From contig OY744471.1 of NCBI GenBank assembly GCA_963556145.1, forward strand, positions 2,349,590 to 2,413,589: a stretch of DNA of 64,000 bases, given 5' to 3'. Positions 46,704 to 58,337 of this stretch are shown piece after piece; the first letter of the stretch is position 1, and each line of letters begins with the position of its first letter. Below the pieces are notes generated by a model that was given only the letters and a program-made list of their open reading frames with translations, was not told the DNA's origin and ran no database searches. The DNA comes from Hygrocybe punicea (Eukaryota > Basidiomycota > Agaricomycetes > Agaricales > Hygrophoraceae). A program made the position numbers and the translations under genes.

Positions 46704-47269
46704 TGTTACGTTTTACCCCGATTTAACCCCCGCTTCCGACCCCGACGTCCCTGACTCGACGTCACAAGACAATATCATAACCTGGGTCCAGAACATCGTC
46801 GAAGACAACCAACGACGGTATCCCAATCCTCATGATTACCCTCATCAACTGATCACCGCCGATACATCATACACGTTGATTCAAGCACTTAATAATACCG
46901 CGCAACACAATCATCGGATCAGCTGTCTGCTGACACCGGACCTGCAACACAGCCGTTGGCCACCTCGTTGGCACCCCAAAACGTATAGACCACGAAGCCA
47001 AGCAAGACGCCGTTCATCCCGGAGCTTATCCTCCACACAGCCACGCATGACGAAGAAGCCGACCCTGAAGTTGTTCACCAGTATATAAACATTGACATTC
47101 GTAGTCAGTATCCTTAAGTTTAGTATAGCTACTCTTCCCCCGATCGCTACCACGAAACCCAGATACTTCTCTTCCTTTACCCGTTTGTACTCGCTTCCCT
47201 CTATAAACACATCCTCGTTTGGTTTATTGTTGCCGGAGTTCGCCGTTATAAGAACAGCGATCCGTAACA
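46704..47269 (+). repeat. 3' LTR (566 bp)
   Basis: It begins TGTTACG and ends CGTAACA, a perfect 7-base terminal inverted repeat with TG..CA ends. A G-rich tract precedes it, and a family Q coding sequence follows directly. The target duplication cannot be tested because the 5' LTR is absent. Confidence 0.85.
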
Positions 47270-47826
47270 CAATGTTTCATACCATATTCCATTCGAACAC
47301 AACGTCGATCCCAAAGGTATCCTGTCATCCATGAGCAATACTCGATACTTCCATGGGACGGATAATGAGGTCCTTTATTTCAAGTTAACATCAGACGGAG
47401 GCCGGCATTGGTGAGTGCTCAGCACAACAATAGTTTGACCATTGATAATGATATAGATGACAGCTTTGTACCTGCCAGTCCAACTTGCTTCAGGATTGGT
47501 GACATTGTAGAAGTCCAGATGACGGTATCGGCGGTTTCAGTCAAGAACGACAAATTTAAGATGATACTCAATCTGCACTCATTAGTGCTGGTCAACAGCG
47601 AGTTTACTGAGGTACCAGACATATCTAATAATTCAATGAATAATAACTAATGTACATCCAGAATGCAACGATAGGTCGAATGAAGGCACCTCATCCTGCT
47701 CTCAATACAATGACCAGGATTAATATCAAACGTAATGTGGGTTATGTCCAGTTGACAGATGATGGTGAAGATGTCATAGAAACCCGACGACGTTTGACAA
47801 ACCTCAGGATGAATGAAACCGATTGA
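47270..47826 (+). pseudogene. Family Q gene fragment, copy Q2
   Basis: Sequence equivalent to 9270-9821, the 3' half of copy Q1, starting exactly at the LTR border (TTTCATACCATATTCC corresponds to the SYNIPFE codons). It carries DGGRHW, FRIGDIVEVQMTVSAV, a GT..CCAG intron and the final exon NVGYVQLTDDGEDVIETRR to MNETD. Here the last exon frame is intact, unlike Q1. Upstream exons are lost, apparently cut off by the retrotransposon. Confidence 0.65.
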
Positions 47827-48357
47827 CATCCATTATCATTACGTCGTACACTCACATGTTTGCAATCACACATCATAATCCATGAATACCAATTTTATAT
47901 GATATTATTTTCTGCAATACGTTCACAAGTGAAATAACAACACAAATGGTTTCAAGAAGTGACTAGATAACTGAGTATTATTTAATTATATAAAGTCCTC
48001 ATCAGTTTCCTGTTTGCATTATTAATATATTCAAAGCACACGTTAAATTTTAATACATCGCAAAAATGTTTGATATGTTGTTTATACAATGGTTTGTGCA
48101 AGGGCAATGCTGCAGATTCATGCTGGGACATCTGTTGAACGCTTATCAAACGGTGTTAGAACCGGCCTGTTCACACAATTATTCACTGTTTGCATTATCA
48201 ACAATTCCAATGCACATATTAAATCTTGCTACATCACAGATACATCCAGTATATTGTTCGTACAATTGTTTCAGCAAATGCAATGCTGCAGGGTAATCCT
48301 GAGACAGCTGCCAAACACTTGTCGAACAGTGTTCGGCCTGTTCAACAAGTATTCTCT

Positions 48358-49387
48358 TAGTGTTGCCGTAGTTCGGTTCCGAACCTAGCCGAACCCGGTT
48401 CAAACCCCGAACCGAACCCTAGGTTCAGTCCAAGTTCAGCCAAATGCTGAACCGGACCGCAGGTTCGGTTCAGGGTTTCGAGGCCGGCTGGATTTCCTGA
48501 ATGGCTCCAAACCACGTCCAAACCGCGAACGCGGATATTTTTATGGTATTTATTTCATTTGTTTTTCGTATTTCTTTACTTACTTTTTCGTCTTCAACGG
48601 GATCATGTGACCATTACAAGAAGGTTTCTTCACCAACAACAACAACGCAAGGCCAATGAACGCGACACAATGTCGTGTTCATGGACACAGGTAAGTCTCT
48701 TCAATTATTTTAACTTTACTAATGTTATCTGTTACAGGAATCTCGACCGCGACCACATCGCGAGCACACCACCGCGGCACAAAATGGATCCCAACGCCAA
48801 CGCAATGCCAACGGACGCGGGACAGCCGCAACACCACCACCACCGGCGGCGGCAACAACAACGGCAACGACAACCACGACGGCCAGCAGCAGCAGCAGCA
48901 GCAATGCCAGCAGCAGCAGCAACAGCAGCAGCAGCAACGGCAACAGCAGCAGCAACAGCAGCAACGGTGGCGGCAGCAGCAGCAGCAGCAGCAGCGGCAG
49001 TGGCAACGGCAACGGCCACAACAGCAGCAGCAGCAGTGGCAGCAGCAACGGCCACGGCAGCAGCAGCAGCGCCGGCAGCGGCAGCAACAGCAGCAGTGGC
49101 AGCGGCAGCAGCAGCGCCGGACGGCTCCCCCGCAGCCCAACTACCTCGCGAAGTGTAGCGCCGTATCAATTGATATGTGCCTGCCATTCGCGAGGAGAAC
49201 GGAGCTCATGGGGTGAGCCCACCTCGGTCCGGGGTTCAGACCGCGTCTGAACCCAGACCGAACGCGGAGAGACGGTTCGATGCCATCCGGGTCCGGTTTG
49301 GCCATGCGCCAAACCGGACCCGAAGTTCAGTTCGTGGTTCCGCCAAAAAGGCTCGGAACCGGACCGAACTGAACTTCGGCAACACTA
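48358..49387 (+). mobile_element. hAT-like non-autonomous element with 8-bp target duplication (1030 bp)
   Basis: Left end TAGTGTTGCCGTAGTTCGG, right end complementary to TAGTGTTGCCGAAGTTCAG. Direct 8-bp repeats TATTCTCT flank it at 48350-48357 and 49388-49395. TAGTG ends with an 8-bp duplication are diagnostic of hAT. Subterminal regions are rich in GAACCG/CGGTTC motifs in both orientations. The middle holds a short intron-like stretch and a long CAG/CAACAG tract. No transposase is encoded. Confidence 0.9.
48885..49122. repeat. CAG/CAA/CGG trinucleotide tract inside the hAT-like element
   Basis: About 80 triplets, mostly CAG with CAA, CGG and TGG variants. It is open in all six frames, giving polyglutamine, polyalanine or polyleucine translations. 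I do not call a gene because no frame outside the tract is distinguished. Confidence 0.9.
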
Positions 49388-50320
49388 TATTCTCTATTTG
49401 CATTATTAATAATTCTAATGCATAGTACATGTAGCTACATCACAGATACATCCAGTATGTTGCTTATACAATTGTTTCTGTGAGGACAATGCCCCAGATC
49501 AAAGCTGGGACACCTGCCGAACACTTGTCGAACAGTGTTCGACCTGTTCGACAAGTACCCACTGCTTGAATTGTTAGTAATTCTAATACTCATTGTACTT
49601 GTAGCTACATCACAGATACATTGAATACAATGTTCATACAATTGTTTGTGACAAGGCAATGCTGCAGATTGAAACTGGGACACTGGCCGAACACTGTCGA
49701 ACACTGTTCAGCCTGTTCGACAAGTACCCACTGCTTGCATTATTAGTAATTCTAATACACATTGTACTTGTAGCTATATCACAGATACACCGAATACATT
49801 GTTCTTATAATTGTTTTGGCAAAATCAATGCCTCAGATTCAAGGTGCACACGCATAATTCCAATGCATCCAGCAAAATATATGTATCTGCAGACACACAT
49901 TTCACATATGGTTCATCCTGTGTCTACCACACAGAAAATATACCCAGGAAACTCATTGAACACTGAACACTGTTCAGCCCATTCACCTCATCTATATTTC
50001 AAAAGGTGCACATTACACTACCAATGCAGTCCGTTATGTCAATAAAGCTGTCAAGCAAAGACGTTGCAACACTACCTATTCCAAAATTGGCAACTGTGAT
50101 CTGGGAACCTGTGATCAAGCCGCCTTATTGTTCTTGCTTATTGGGACACCAAATTCTCACAGTTACAAAGTCAGCAGTCACACGGTTTCAAAACTATTCC
50201 CAGGGCTTCAAAATTGTTCCCACAGTTTGCAAAGATTGTTCCCACGGCTTGGCAAATTAGAGTCTGACCCTGAGTTGAAAAATCCACCGTATAGAACGAT
50301 TCCCTTATAGGGACTCGTAA

Positions 50321-50729
50321 TGAAGAAAGTGGCCCACATCTGGTGCGACAGGTGGCTAACAGTCATCGAGAACACAATTAACGCTACTTTCCCATCATTT
50401 GCAAACTGCGTCAACCATGTCGTACAATATGTCACATGTGTTCGTACTCAACAACAAAGTATTGTTAGTCATGGAACCAAACGACGCAAGACCTCAGCAA
50501 AGACAACCAATGTACCAACTCCACATCCCGAGTTCAATGAAGATTTCACAAGACTTTTACTCATACCCTCCCATCTTGTTGACAATCACATCAAGTCCAG
50601 TTCTTCTGCCGTCACATCTCTGCCAATTGTGAATCGGACCATCGACAATGGTGATGCAGCACTTTATGCCATTGTTTCAGAAGTCCTCTTTGCGCTGTGG
50701 TGTGATGCACTTATCATCCCCTCACTTGA
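50321..50729 (+). pseudogene. Unknown gene fragment between element ends
   Basis: An open frame of about 136 codons (IWCDRWLTVIENTINATFPS to VLFALWCDALIIPS) starting at the family D 5' border and ending at the family A 3' border, where the last residues (LFSGPVLRMA) are the hairpin. Codon use looks protein-like and there are no internal stops. I do not recognise the family. It may be an exon of a gene cut on both sides by insertions. Confidence 0.4.
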
Positions 50730-51797
50730 CTTGTTTAGTGGGCCAGTGCTGCGCATGGCATGAACGAGTTCTTTTTTTTCCCTCCTCACTTTCATCATAG
50801 CAGCCTCTCACCATAGCAACATAAAAAGTAGAAAAAATAAAACTGCACAGCATGTCTCGACCTCCTCTCCCACTGTCATGTCTTCTTTGCTTCATCATTA
50901 TACAATATTCTCAGCCAAAAAAGAGAGCAACATGTCAACTGTCAAATACAACTGTCTTCAAACAGTATGATAACAATTGACTTACATTTGCTTAACCCCA
51001 CTTCTCCATAACCTTGCTGCACAACAGATGATAACATGAAGACAGCTGTGCTTAAGTGGGCCAATGTTGGCATGAACAAAGTCTTGTTTCTGTTATTGGA
51101 TTTTTATTTGTCTGATTATTACGAACATCGATGAGTGATTTTGCTTGAAATATATAATTAGCATATAATATATATAGCAATATCACATTGAATTATATGT
51201 TTTGAGTAAGAATATCATTATATCATCTGAGTTACACTGATTTCTGCTTATACGGCTAATATTTCTATATATAGTAACAGTGGTCACATGTGACTATGAC
51301 TCCTGTGATCACCTCAAAATTTAGCATATATCATGTAAAATTACCTTATATAGTTAGACTGGTCACATGTGACTATCACCATTGCGATCAGTAAAAAATT
51401 TGCTATATGATATCAGAAATTGCCTTATATAGTTAGATTGGTCACATGTGACTGTCACACCTTGCCCAAAATGGTTATATTAGTCAGCAGTTCAATTTTC
51501 AGCTGATTCCGATAAGAATTGAAGTCAGTACGAATATTTTGAATATAATTTGAAGGTAATGTGTCTTTTCTGAGGCAACCCATATTTGGATGCTTATGTA
51601 AGCTTGTCCACACATGGCCCCAACATGGTGTTATTTTCTGGTATCAGAAGTAGAATCATATCTCTTGCCCAAAAATTTTTTGTCTATAGGCGATCAACTT
51701 TATTAATTAATTAATCAATTAATTAATTAATTACGAATCCTCACTGAACCAGGTCTGATAAAGAATGAGTCTTTTAATAAATTAAAAGAACTCGTAA
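50730..51797 (-). mobile_element. Family A element, copy A6 (1068 bp)
   Basis: The 3' hairpin end is at 50730 and the 5' palindromic end at 51797. CACATGTG units lie at about 51285-51450. The 5' flank is inside a family B element (matching position 11581 of the first copy), but the 3' flank is unrelated to the continuation of that element, so a deletion or rearrangement accompanied or followed insertion. Confidence 0.88.
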
Positions 51798-53173
51798 CAC
51801 AATTCCAAAACTCTAGTTTATTCATGATTTCTTCCAAAAAAAACGTGTTAGGAATGCAGAATTTGGCTCTATAGTTAATTTCAAACATTAATCAATTATT
51901 TAATTATTTAAATTGTTTAATTACTGATGAACTGCCCTATATCCTGGACTGATAAGAACAATTCTTCCATAAGTGGAAGAACTCGTAATCATTGTATGAT
52001 GTGTTGACTTGTTTTCTGGTAAAGATGCTTCTCTGATGCACCTATTGACAACACCTGGCTAGTACACACCATCTCATTTGTTATATATATGCATGTCCTG
52101 ATTTAATAAGAAAACACATTATTTACACAAATATAGCAAGTCTCAAAGGACATCTGACAAAGTCATAGTGTCATGTCCTCAGAGAGATCACCCTTATTTA
52201 ATTTTGCTGAGTGTCCTTCTGGACAAGTCTCAAGGGAGGTCCGACGAAGTCCTGGTCTCGAGTCATCGAAGGGTCCAGTGAGACCATCCTCAAAACCACA
52301 CATCCAGAGGGTGAAAGTGAATGATGCACAGACTGCACAATTACAACTCCCATGGCACAGATTGCCCCCTCTACTTATATTGGAGACTGAAGGAGGGCTG
52401 TGCACAGACTGCACAACCACACCCTCCACAGCCCAGACAGCCATCTGTTGATTTCAGAAGGGTGAAAGGGAATCATGCACAGACTGCACAATCACACCTT
52501 CCATAGCTCAGATAGCCACCCTTCTATGCTACACAGCTAGGAAAACTAAGGAAACTAATGAAGCTACATGTCAGTACTAACCTCTTGGCTGCAGGGGATA
52601 GAGATCTCGTATATAGGGGGCATGAGGAAGAGGGGGTCAGTACAACTCAATGGGACACATCGGACCACTTGTGGAGGTGTACTTACAGTTCATTTGGTCC
52701 CCCCAAACCAGTCCCCAAGTGGTGTGGTGGTCCGACTTCGGGGGGTAGAGATCTGGTGTATGGGGGGGCAGGAGGAGGAGGGGATCAGTGTGGTTGAATG
52801 GGAGGCATCGGACCACTTCTGGGGGTGTATTTACAGTCCAGTGTGTCCCTCATAACAGGTCCTACAGTGGTTTGGCTGTCCAACTTCGGGGGGTAGAGAT
52901 CTGGGATGTGGGGGGGGATGAGGAGGAGGGGGGCACCATGACTCAACGGGAAACATCGTACCATGTTTGATGCCATTCCTACACTCCATTGGGTCCCCCC
53001 TAACTGGTCCCCACAGGGTTTGGCCATCCGACTTTGGGGATAGACAACTGGTATTGAGACGAATTGCAGAATTTGGCTCTATAGTTGATTTCAAACATTA
53101 ATTAATTACTGACGAACTGCCATATATCCTGGACTCATAAGAATGAGTCTTCCATAAATGGAAGAACTTGTAA
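51798..53173 (-). mobile_element. Family B composite element, copy 3, inverted and truncated
   Basis: Outer 5' end at 53173, inner 5' end at 51988, and the sequence continues only to 51798, where element A6 begins. The GC-rich array and 3' end are missing. The segment 52163-52451 is the exact reverse complement of 28092-28373 over the parts compared, so it is closer to copy 2 than to copy 1. The repeat array (52590-53050) differs in unit number from copy 2. Confidence 0.78.
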
Positions 53174-53797
53174 CAAATATGGACATATGTATTTAATAAA
53201 TATTTTATTAATACTTAATTAATTCATTACCAAATAGACATTTTTGGTACAGCAGAGTATTTGATTTGTTTCTCACTCAATTCTCCATGGATTTTGAAGG
53301 TTATATGGGAAAGGTCATAGTACTAAATGAAATGGAGGTGCTTGCCACCAGCACTAAGTGATTTGAGCCCAAATTCAGGCACTAGTGAGTTTACACCACA
53401 CATAGGCATTTCAATTTTCATGAGATATATATCATAGAAGTAGCTGTTTCTAGGGCTTTTACTGATATATTCTGAGGGGATGACAGTATTTTGAATACAG
53501 TACAGGAACTGGTATACCTATTGATCAGAAATTACAAGTCATGTATGAGGTCACAGAGTCACTCAGCTTTGAACACCTTATCCATGCATGTGACTTCCTG
53601 CTGCACCCTCTTTCTTTTCTTACAATCCTTATCACGTGATTGGACACTATTTTTATTTTGTGCACATGATTTCCTGCTGTGCATTCTTTCTTCATTATTA
53701 TCCAGATTGTTTTCACAAATGTAAATGACTTGCCGAAGAATGGCAAATATGGATGATGGTATATAGCTACATGGTGATAATACAACCCTCTCATCTA
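53174..53797. other. No supported gene
   Basis: AT-rich sequence between the family B 5' end and the Helitron 3' end. A minus-strand frame at 53559-53924 crosses the element terminus and is rejected. Confidence 0.45.
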
Positions 53798-55566
53798 CTT
53801 GTTTAGAGGACCAGTGCTTCGCATGGCATGAACGAGTTCTTCCCAAAGTTTCAATCTTTGCCCTGAATTGATTCACTGTCACCTCATAAATCATATGGAG
53901 CAAGACTAAGCCCACCACACCCACCCATTATTATAGTGCAAAAGTTGTTGATGTAGACTTGCTGAGCCTAACCACTTTTTATTTTATATATCTCATGCAA
54001 ATTTAGAGAAAAATTTGGCCACCCACCCACCCACACATGACTTTAAGCATATATTGCCAGCACAAGATACTTGTCTCTGCATTGTCTAACATCAGCATCA
54101 GATAATTTATCAAGCATACCATCAGATAAACAAGTATTTCCAGTAGTCATACCATCATGAAACCAAACCTTCTTGTCTGCACTTATGATTCTACTGGTGA
54201 AATGATATTGGCCATGATAAACAATTCCTTTCAACCTCAATAACTTGATGCCTTTGTCAGTCTCAAACTCAAGTATATGACTGGTCTCAATGTCCATAAG
54301 TGGATATTCCAAAACAAGCACAGGTGGCATTTTATTTTAGAATAAATTTTGTTGCATAGCAGATTGACACTTAGGACACCTTCTACGTGTTTGTTGAGAC
54401 AATGTTTCAATCCAATTCATAGTAGACCCTTGAACTGAAGTTTCTCCATGTAAAACATAACCAAGTTTATTATCCACTGGTCTTTCAGCAAATTTACACC
54501 TTGTACATTGATGCTGAGAAGATGTGACTGCAGTATCTACATGTAAAAGCTCCATGGCTAGACTGGCAACACTGATTCCAACAGGTCCCATTAGATATGT
54601 CTCAGGATGCTCATTATGCAAAATAGCCCTTAATTGATTTCTGATTTGCACAAATGTCATATTGCCTTTCAATATATCTGAGAAGCCATCAGATAAAGTA
54701 GCCAGATAATAATTCATATCATGAAATACTTTAGACCATGCTATATCATTTTCCTTCCAGAGATCAAACAATATAACCAGGATGGAATCATATGCACAAC
54801 TGTAATTGATTTCATCCCACAGCAAACCTGCAGGGGAAGCTGACATCTCTGTTCATTGTCTTTTAGCTGCCGGCAGTTCACAAGTTTCAATCAAATGCTT
54901 CCTGGACAAAAGTGGAACAGATCCTTTTGCAGGGATAAAAGAAGTAGAAATTGACATGGTTGCTTGCTTATTTTTGTTCTTTTCAATGATCTGCCATGGA
55001 CTGACTTCCACAGGAGCAATCACCAGGGGATCACTTTCTGACCACTTCAAAGCTGCATCAGTTTTGGATGGAACATATCCAGTGCCTTTACATTGTTGAT
55101 ACTTTTGAATCATTGATGACTGGACATCTTGTGCAATATGTTCTGGCAATGTGCCTTCATATCTCATTCTAGTGATGTCATCAAGCAGTTCTTGTTCCCT
55201 AAATTCTTGTCTAAGATATCCAGAGCATCCTCTTGTGATCATTCTATTGTCAAATCCTTGTATGATTACAGTGCCAGCCGCAGTAGCGCTTCTAGACAAT
55301 GATGAATAATAAATACGCCATGTGTGAAAAGCAGCTGTTTAGATGCACAACATTGTGTGGTCTTGTCTTTCCTTGAGCGGCATGTGCAGTCATTGCAAAG
55401 TTTGGCAAAAACCAAACCTGTTTGTTGTCTTTCTATTCTTTCTTTTAAATCACTTGGAAATACACACTGAACTGTCTTGGTGTTTTTCACAATTGGCACA
55501 ACATTGTCTGGCAGTGAAGGAATCTGCACAAGCTTTGGTGGATTCTGAAGCTCAACAAACACTGTG

Positions 55567-55803
55567 TTATTGAAATAAACTGGTAGGAGGTCACTGTGAA
55601 TACTAATATATTGTGTGATACAAAACTACACTACTTACCTGGTAGGAGGTCACTGTGAATACTGAGGATACACAGTGAGCTCCCCACCAGGTTTGACCGC
55701 TTTGGGACAAATAGGTACAAACAATCAGCCACAATCTTCAAAATCTACTAAGTCCATACTCTCTTGTGGTAGAGTGACTCATCACAACCTAACATGTGTA
55801 CAG
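55567..55803. mobile_element. Small insertion (about 235 bp) in helicase copy 2, class unknown
   Basis: Comparison with the same place in copy 3 (GTACTTGACACCTTGTTTGTT) shows extra sequence here. It contains a 25-base direct repeat (CTGGTAGGAGGTCACTGTGAATACT-like blocks at about 55580 and 55637). I see no clear terminal repeat or duplicated target and cannot class it. Confidence 0.5.
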
Positions 55804-57433
55804 TACACGCTTTCCATGATCAGCTTTTGATGACTGCCAACCAACAACAAATCCTTCTTGTCCCTTGGTAATGCAAAGTTCAGTTGCATCATTGTTTCTA
55901 AGCATGACTGGCATTCCAACACACAAGGATAATTTACCAGCAAAGTTTTCTGTTCCACCATGGTGCACCTTCCATATTTCTCTTTGAGTATCAAAGTCTA
56001 TCTCACCAGATTCATGAAGTGCTTTTGATTTGCCTTTTGATTTATTTCTTATAGATGCATCCTTTTCCTTTCCCCATCTATCGATGGAATAAAAGTTGAT
56101 TAATTTCTGGTTTGTGTCTTTTGCAAATCTTTCACAGCCAAGTAAATTGATCTGATCCTTTTGAGAGTGAATGCCACAGATGATTGGCACATTTCTGAAA
56201 TTCTTAGAGGCAACATTAGGTTGATCAGGTCTTTTTCCTGCAATCCAGGTTCTCAAAAATATAATGTCATTTGGAGTACACTTTCCATATCGCATATTGA
56301 CCAATGCAGTTCTGAACTTTGCATCTTGGGGAGTTTGGGTCTTTTGTCTCATGTTTTCTCTGAGAATAACAACTGTAGTTACATGATGCCAAAGCGCTTT
56401 GCCACCAGCAGTTTCCTGAGCATATGGTGTTAATCCAGAATGTGCTTGTGTGCCAACTGTTCCACTATATAATGCTGATCCTCCAACAGGTGGCAATTGT
56501 GCAAAGTCTCCAGCAAATATCATGTTTATCCCACCAAATGACAGGTCATGAATGTTTGTTGCTTTAGCAAGTTTGGCACTGATTTTATACAAGTCATGGC
56601 AAGATATCATTGAAACCTCATCAATGAATATGTAGTCAACTCCTTCTAATCTGCCCTTGAGCTGAGCAATGTTGGTGGCTTCATTTTTACCAGATGAGTT
56701 CGGATTAATGCCCAAGAAGTAATGATATGTGGAACCATTCTGTAATGCAGCGGATGTTCCAGTTGGACCAAGGATAACAAATTTGTAAGACTCATTTGCA
56801 GCTTTAAAAAAATCAACAACAGCTTTGATCACTTGTGATTTTCCAGTGCCAGCCATGCCTCCAATATGCATTGTTAGTTGTTCACTACAAGATGAAATGG
56901 TTTGCAATAATTCTGAATGCCCTATCTTGTTCTGTATTCAAGTGGAATTGTTGAACAGTAGTGTCAATCAACAGCTGTCTTTGTGCATTCTCTGCTTTGA
57001 AATTGTGCATAAAGTATGACTGATCAACAACCATCACATTACTTTCATTTGGGTCTGAATATTGTTTGCCATGTTTATGTGAGTTTGAAGGAATATTCTG
57101 GTTACGTTTAGCAAGAATTTGTTGTCTTGTGTCTTGAACTGCAGATTTCCATTGAGATGCTGACTTATGCACTCCCACATCAAGTGGATTTATGTTCACT
57201 GCTACATTGCCTTCTGGACAGGCATCCAACCAACCCACGTTTCTAACAACATTTTCTGTAGATTCCATTTGTGCTTTGATCAATCTGCCATGACTTCCAA
57301 GGTCAGTGTATTTGTTTAGATCATATTCTCCATCTTGACCATCTTGACCATCTGCTGCATAATCTATGTCTTCACCATTTTGACTGTAGTCATCATCGAG
57401 ATGTGATATCATATCTCCAGTCATAAACTGTGG

Positions 57434-58337
57434 TGTAGATGGGGGTTCTTGGTGGCTTCGGAACTATAAAAGAGATAATAATAATCCTAACCTGTGGGTG
57501 TCAGCGTAGAAGTGACTGGATAAGTCAGTGTCGGGAATAGTAGTAAAAGGAAGGGAATGTTAGTAAAAGTAAAAGCCGCTGCATAAAACTGGACCAATAA
57601 TAATAAACCCGGTGATGAATGGACTGAAAACGGATGAATGACGACGAACCTGACGATGCCAACGATGTTGGGTATGGCGGGTCAGGTCAGGTCAGGTCGG
57701 AAATGATGAATGAGTAATGGAACAATGAGAAAGACAACGAAGTGAACTACAAAAAGCTAAGGGTATACGAGGACGAGCATTTGAAGCGATTAAAACGATT
57801 CTGACTATGAGGGAAACGGACTAATGGTATCTCTTTTTTTTGTACGGTCGTCAGGGACCGTTTTTATAGTACATGTGTGTGTAGCTACTTTCGGACATGT
57901 CTACTTTGGCCGATAGAAACTACAAAGAAAAGCTGGAATGGGGATGTAAAAAGGGGGGTTGCAAAGCGACGAAGACAGGAATATGGAGGGGAAAACGAAT
58001 ATCCATGAAAAAGATGGAAAATGTCCTACATATCTCCGAAAGGACGACGGGATGCATAAATATGGTAAGTCCGAAGTCGGGGATTGACTCCGATGAGATC
58101 CATCTTCTAGAATTGGAACTCCGAGGCGTTTGAGGCTGCCGGATTTGGTCCGAGAGCGGCTGTGACAAAGCGGCATGTGTCGGGTTACATCAGTCATGTC
58201 GGGTCACGTCATGTCACATCACGTCGGGTTGCGTTGGGTTACGTCGGGTTCGAATGCGAGTTGAATAGAGGCATCGGGTTCGTCCGGATTCGTGATATAT
58301 TGAGGATACGGACTCAGAGGGACGTCGACCCTCTACA
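57434..58337. repeat. Solo LTR (904 bp) with 4-bp target duplication
   Basis: Ends are TGTAGA and TCTACA, a 6-base inverted repeat with TG..CA. The 4-bp repeat GTGG flanks it at 57430-57433 and 58338-58341. Removing the LTR and one GTGG rejoins the helicase frame (DGTCP then QFMTGD) without a shift. Minus-strand CTATAAAAACGG at about 57870 could be a TATA box. It is unrelated to the LTR at 46704. Confidence 0.85.

Larger units (their letters stand above)
41389..47269 (+). mobile_element. Ty3/gypsy-type chromovirus retrotransposon, 5'-truncated
   Basis: Gag C-terminus, then pol with protease, reverse transcriptase, RNase H, integrase and chromodomain in that order, then a 3' LTR. There is no 5' LTR and no capsid N-terminus; the sequence before 41389 is unrelated, so the left part was lost. 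Codon use and composition (CGA-rich, higher GC) differ sharply from the AT-rich surroundings. The right end abuts a family Q gene fragment at 47270. Confidence 0.92.
48066..49840. repeat. About 195-bp tandem repeat with internal palindrome (interrupted 48358-49387)
   Basis: About four to five units, each with GCAATGCTGCAGATT or similar, a palindrome of the form CTTGTCGAACA..TGTTCGACAAG, TTGCATTATTAATAATTCTAA and GTAGCTACATCACAGATACA. The palindrome could fold into a hairpin with 11-bp arms. The hAT-like element sits inside one unit, exactly after a palindrome. Confidence 0.8.
48020..50320 (-). mobile_element. Family D element, copy 2, carrying a hAT-like insertion
   Basis: The 5' terminus at 50320 (minus strand TTACGAGTCCCTATAAGGGA) and the adjoining about 350 bases match 14208-13860. 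The distal two thirds are a tandem array. The left edge at about 48020 is set by loss of similarity to 9990. Without the 1030-bp hAT-like insert and its duplicated 8 bases, the element is about 1.26 kb. No hairpin-type 3' end was found. Confidence 0.55.

Noticed and set aside
48559..49187. Long open frames with polyQ, polyA or polyL on both strands
   Set aside because: They are forced by the CAG-type triplet tract inside the hAT-like element; no frame shows other protein-like sequence.
48066..49840. Possible CRISPR array (regular repeats with palindromes)
   Set aside because: Units of about 195 bp are similar along their whole length, with no unique spacers, and the genome is eukaryotic.
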